64,000 nt of DNA from Planctomycetaceae bacterium (lineage in GTDB: Bacteria; Planctomycetota; Planctomycetia; Pirellulales; Pirellulaceae): positions 62,001 through 126,000 of the forward strand of contig JACKHN010000003.1 of assembly GCA_020638975.1 (NCBI GenBank). Reading direction: 5' to 3'. How positions within the stretch are numbered: the stretch's first letter is position 1; each line of letters starts with the position of its first letter. The notes under the pieces were generated by a model, which was given only the letters and a program-made list of their open reading frames with translations, did no database searches and had not been told where the DNA came from. Position numbers and translations under genes: made by a program. Positions 61,946 through 64,000 of this stretch are shown in pieces.

Positions 61946-63121
61946 ATGTCCGACGCCATCAATCATCCCTTGAATCGAAAGCTGCGCATGGCACTGGTGG
62001 GTGGCGCCGGAGCCGCGTTCATTGGACGAGTCCACGCGACGGCCGCTCAGTTGGACAGCCGCGCCGAACTCGTGGCTGGCGCGTTGTCGTCGAATCCGGA
62101 GAAGTCGCGTGCGGCGGCTCCGTCGTTCGGAATCGCGGAAGATCGCGCGTATGGCTCGATTCGCGAACTGATCGACGCAGAACTTGCCCTTCCTGCCGAC
62201 CAACGCATCGACTTCGTCAGTATCGCGACGCCGAACTTCACTCACTTCGAGATTGCCAAAGCATCGCTCGAAGCTGGGTTTAATGTGATGTGCGACAAGC
62301 CGATGACGACAAGCGTTGAAGACGCAGAAGAGCTAGTCCGCATCGTTGAGGAAACGGGAGCGGTATTCGCTCTGACGCACAACTACACCGGCTATCCGAT
62401 GATTCGCCAAGCCCGCGGGATGATTGCTAGCGGCGAACTTGGCGATATACAAGCCGTTCGCTGCAACTACATCCAAGGTTGGATGTGCGGGATGAAGCCC
62501 GACCCGAATCCGCCGCGAGGTGCTTGGAAGACAGATCCAGCCAAGGCCGGATCGGGGTCGCTGGGCGATGTAGGGACGCATGCTTACAACTTAGCTTGTT
62601 ACGTGACAGGACTGGCCGCAATGGAAGTCTCGGCCAACATGCGCAGCTATCAGCCTGGCGGAGTCCTGGACGACTATGGTCATGCGACGATTGCATTCGG
62701 CGAACAGCAAATGGGCACAATCACCTTCAGCCAGATATCCCACGGAAGAATGAACGATTTGACTCTGGAAGTCGACGGCACAAAGGCCTCTTTACTGTGG
62801 CGACAGGAACAGCCGAACGAGCTGACCGTCCGGAAGACTGGCCAAGCGACTCAAATCTACGAACGACATCCGTCGGCTGCCTATATTAACGACTTGGGCC
62901 GCGCTGCTTGTCGAATCGCAGGCGGCCATCCCGAGGGGTTCTTTGAGGCTTTCGCCAATATCTACAATTCGGCATTCGACGACATGATTCTCCGAGCGAC
63001 GGGCGGAACGCGCGTGAACACGAAGCTATATCCTGATGTTAGGGACGGCGCGACGGGGGTGCGTTTCGTCGACGCCTGCCAGGCGAGCAGTCGCGAACGA
63101 GGAGCCTGGAAGTCGCTGTGA
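61946..63121 (+). CDS. Gfo/Idh/MocA-family oxidoreductase
   Basis: 391 residues from the ATG at 61946, with GAGGAG 6 nt upstream. The Rossmann start RKLRMALVGGAGAAFIGRVHATA, then VSIATPNFTHFEIAKASLEAGFNVMCDKPMTTS. The usual EKP motif is DKP here. The second half has GTHAYNLACYVTG, a typical substrate-side stretch. Family members oxidise or reduce sugars and inositol derivatives with NAD(P). No signal peptide. The substrate is unknown. Confidence 0.88.
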   Translation: MSDAINHPLNRKLRMALVGGAGAAFIGRVHATAAQLDSRAELVAGALSSNPEKSRAAAPSFGIAEDRAYGSIRELIDAELALPADQRIDFVSIATPNFTHFEIAKASLEAGFNVMCDKPMTTSVEDAEELVRIVEETGAVFALTHNYTGYPMIRQARGMIASGELGDIQAVRCNYIQGWMCGMKPDPNPPRGAWKTDPAKAGSGSLGDVGTHAYNLACYVTGLAAMEVSANMRSYQPGGVLDDYGHATIAFGEQQMGTITFSQISHGRMNDLTLEVDGTKASLLWRQEQPNELTVRKTGQATQIYERHPSAAYINDLGRAACRIAGGHPEGFFEAFANIYNSAFDDMILRATGGTRVNTKLYPDVRDGATGVRFVDACQASSRERGAWKSL

Positions 63122-63276
63122 CAGGCACTGCAACGCCGGTTCTCGGTGGGTTGACGCTACGCGAATTGGCTATTAGAATCCGTCCCAAGTTCTACGACAG
63201 TATGGGTTTGTGCCAACTCTGCACATCCCACGCAAAACACTGCCCAGCGATCCAAATTCAATATTGAGCGGAGCCG

Positions 63277-63759
63277 ATGATGGCAAAATCTGCATCCAAA
63301 GAGGGTGACGTCTTCGACGAAGACCGCTTGTGTCGGTTGATCGAGATGATGAAGGAGCACGACCTCAGCGAGGTCGATCTGCAAGAGGACACGCAGCGAA
63401 TTCGACTGCGTCGCCAGACCGCGCCCGTAGTCAGTGCCGCTCCGGTCTACGCAGCACCGCCGTCTGCTCCTGCGGTAGCCGCGCCGGCTGCTGGCGCATC
63501 CGTTGACGGCGACAATATCGTCGTGATCAAGAGCCCTATGGTTGGGACTTTCTACACAAAACCAAATCCCAAATCACCTCCGTTCATCAAGGTCGGCGAC
63601 CATGTTGATCCGGAGAAGACGATTTGCATCATCGAAGCGATGAAGGTTTTTAACGAGATCCCTGCCGAAGTCTCGGGTTTGGTCGTTGCAGTGCTCGTCC
63701 AAGACGGCGACGCGGTCGAGTTTGGAAAGCCCCTCTTCAAAGTCGACACGAAAGGATGA
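63277..63759 (+). CDS. accB: Biotin carboxyl carrier protein of acetyl-CoA carboxylase
   Basis: 160 residues. N-terminal helical part (LCRLIEMMKEHDLSEVDLQ), an Ala/Pro-rich hinge, then the biotinyl domain from VVIKSPMVGTFYTKPNPKS with the biotin-accepting Lys in IEAMKVFNE and the end VEFGKPLFKVDTKG. This is the standard AccB layout. It lies 96 bp before accC on the same strand. Confidence 0.95.
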   Translation: MMAKSASKEGDVFDEDRLCRLIEMMKEHDLSEVDLQEDTQRIRLRRQTAPVVSAAPVYAAPPSAPAVAAPAAGASVDGDNIVVIKSPMVGTFYTKPNPKSPPFIKVGDHVDPEKTICIIEAMKVFNEIPAEVSGLVVAVLVQDGDAVEFGKPLFKVDTKG

Positions 63760-63783
63760 GAAGGAGCTTAGGGTCTAGAGTTC

Positions 63784-63855
63784 AGAGTCGAGAGAAGAAC
63801 GCTCTTGACACTCTATCCTGACTCTCGACGCTCGGCATTCGACTCTCGACTCTCC
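63784..63855. repeat. Inverted repeat in the accB-accC gap
   Basis: AGAGTCGAGAG near 63787 and its complement CTCTCGACTCT near 63843 would form a hairpin; a second GACTCTCGAC copy lies between (near 63824). Similar short gaps in the window also carry hairpins, so this may be another REP-like family or a transcript-processing site. Confidence 0.55.
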
Positions 63856-64000
63856 ATGTACAAACGAATTCTGATCGCTAATCGCGGCGAGATTGCACTT
63901 CGGATTATCCGTGCGTGCCGCGAGATGGGAATTGAAACAGTCGCGATCTTCAGCGAAGGGGACCGCGGAAGTGCCTATCTCGACTTGGCTGACGAAGCCT
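63856..64000 (+). CDS. accC: Acetyl-CoA carboxylase biotin carboxylase subunit (partial)
   Basis: Own reading from the ATG at 63856: MYKRILIANRGEIALRIIRA then CREMGIETVAIFSEGDRGSA to the window edge (48 codons). This is the conserved N-terminus of AccC, which carboxylates biotin on AccB with ATP. The rest lies outside the window. Confidence 0.93.
   Translation, partial: MYKRILIANRGEIALRIIRACREMGIETVAIFSEGDRGSAYLDLADEA

Noticed and set aside
1..64000. tRNA, rRNA or CRISPR genes
   Set aside because: No cloverleaf, rRNA-like stretch or spaced direct repeats were found by eye in the intergenic regions; a covariance-model search would be decisive.

Overview
The window looks like chromosomal DNA of a planctomycete, probably of the Pirellulales group (inference). 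The markers are secreted PSCyt1/DUF1549/DUF1553 and DUF1501 proteins, a sulfatase, large Ser/Thr kinases with trailing domains, a BBP7-like outer-membrane protein, H4MPT-type C1 enzymes outside the archaea, and many short palindromic repeats between genes. No rRNA, tRNA or CRISPR array was seen. The genes at both ends (narK-like and accC) are cut by the window.

Region 1-8.7 kb: a minus-strand respiratory nitrate reductase operon, read as diheme cytochrome c (narC-like) - narG - narH - narJ - narI - narK (partial). REP-like hairpins lie in the narG/narH and narH/narJ gaps. Region 8.7-16.5 kb: a secreted GH5-like glycosidase, then a minus-strand set PSD1-type c-type cytochrome protein - DUF1501 protein - a second secreted CxxCH protein. 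Region 17-22.6 kb: a secreted hypothetical, a hemY-hemerythrin pair, a divergent radical SAM/SPASM gene, a 164-aa protein of unknown family and a divergent Rrf2 regulator. A 14-bp palindrome (GGATGTCAAGATCC and variants) occurs upstream of the nar operon, the PSD1 set, the hemerythrin/radical SAM pair and the rrf2 gene itself, which suggests one Rrf2 regulon across 14 kb.

Region 23-29 kb: a three-gene set of mch, a RimK-like ATP-grasp ligase and an OleC-like acyl-CoA ligase, followed by a GntP-family permease and a convergent inorganic pyrophosphatase. Region 29-45 kb: a Ser/Thr kinase with a 12-bp minisatellite, a BBP7-like protein followed by a clear intrinsic terminator, a ThuA-like protein, a nitrilase, a secreted protein, the wreck of a PSD1 gene, a sulfatase, and a 1505-aa kinase - STAND-type ATPase - SUMF1-like fusion. 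Region 45-58.8 kb: a YhaN/SbcC-like ATPase with its YhaO/SbcD-like partner, a solitary GspE/PilB-type ATPase with membrane segments plus a small membrane protein, an HrpA-type helicase and a lactate permease.

Region 58.9-60.8 kb: a compact BamHI-like type II restriction-modification locus with a C-protein-like regulator, operator repeats, endonuclease and methyltransferase. Both enzyme genes are frameshifted by short tandem duplications, (CG)4 for (CG)3 and a doubled 4-bp AATG. Region 60.9-64 kb: a class IV aminotransferase, a Gfo/Idh/MocA oxidoreductase, accB and the start of accC.
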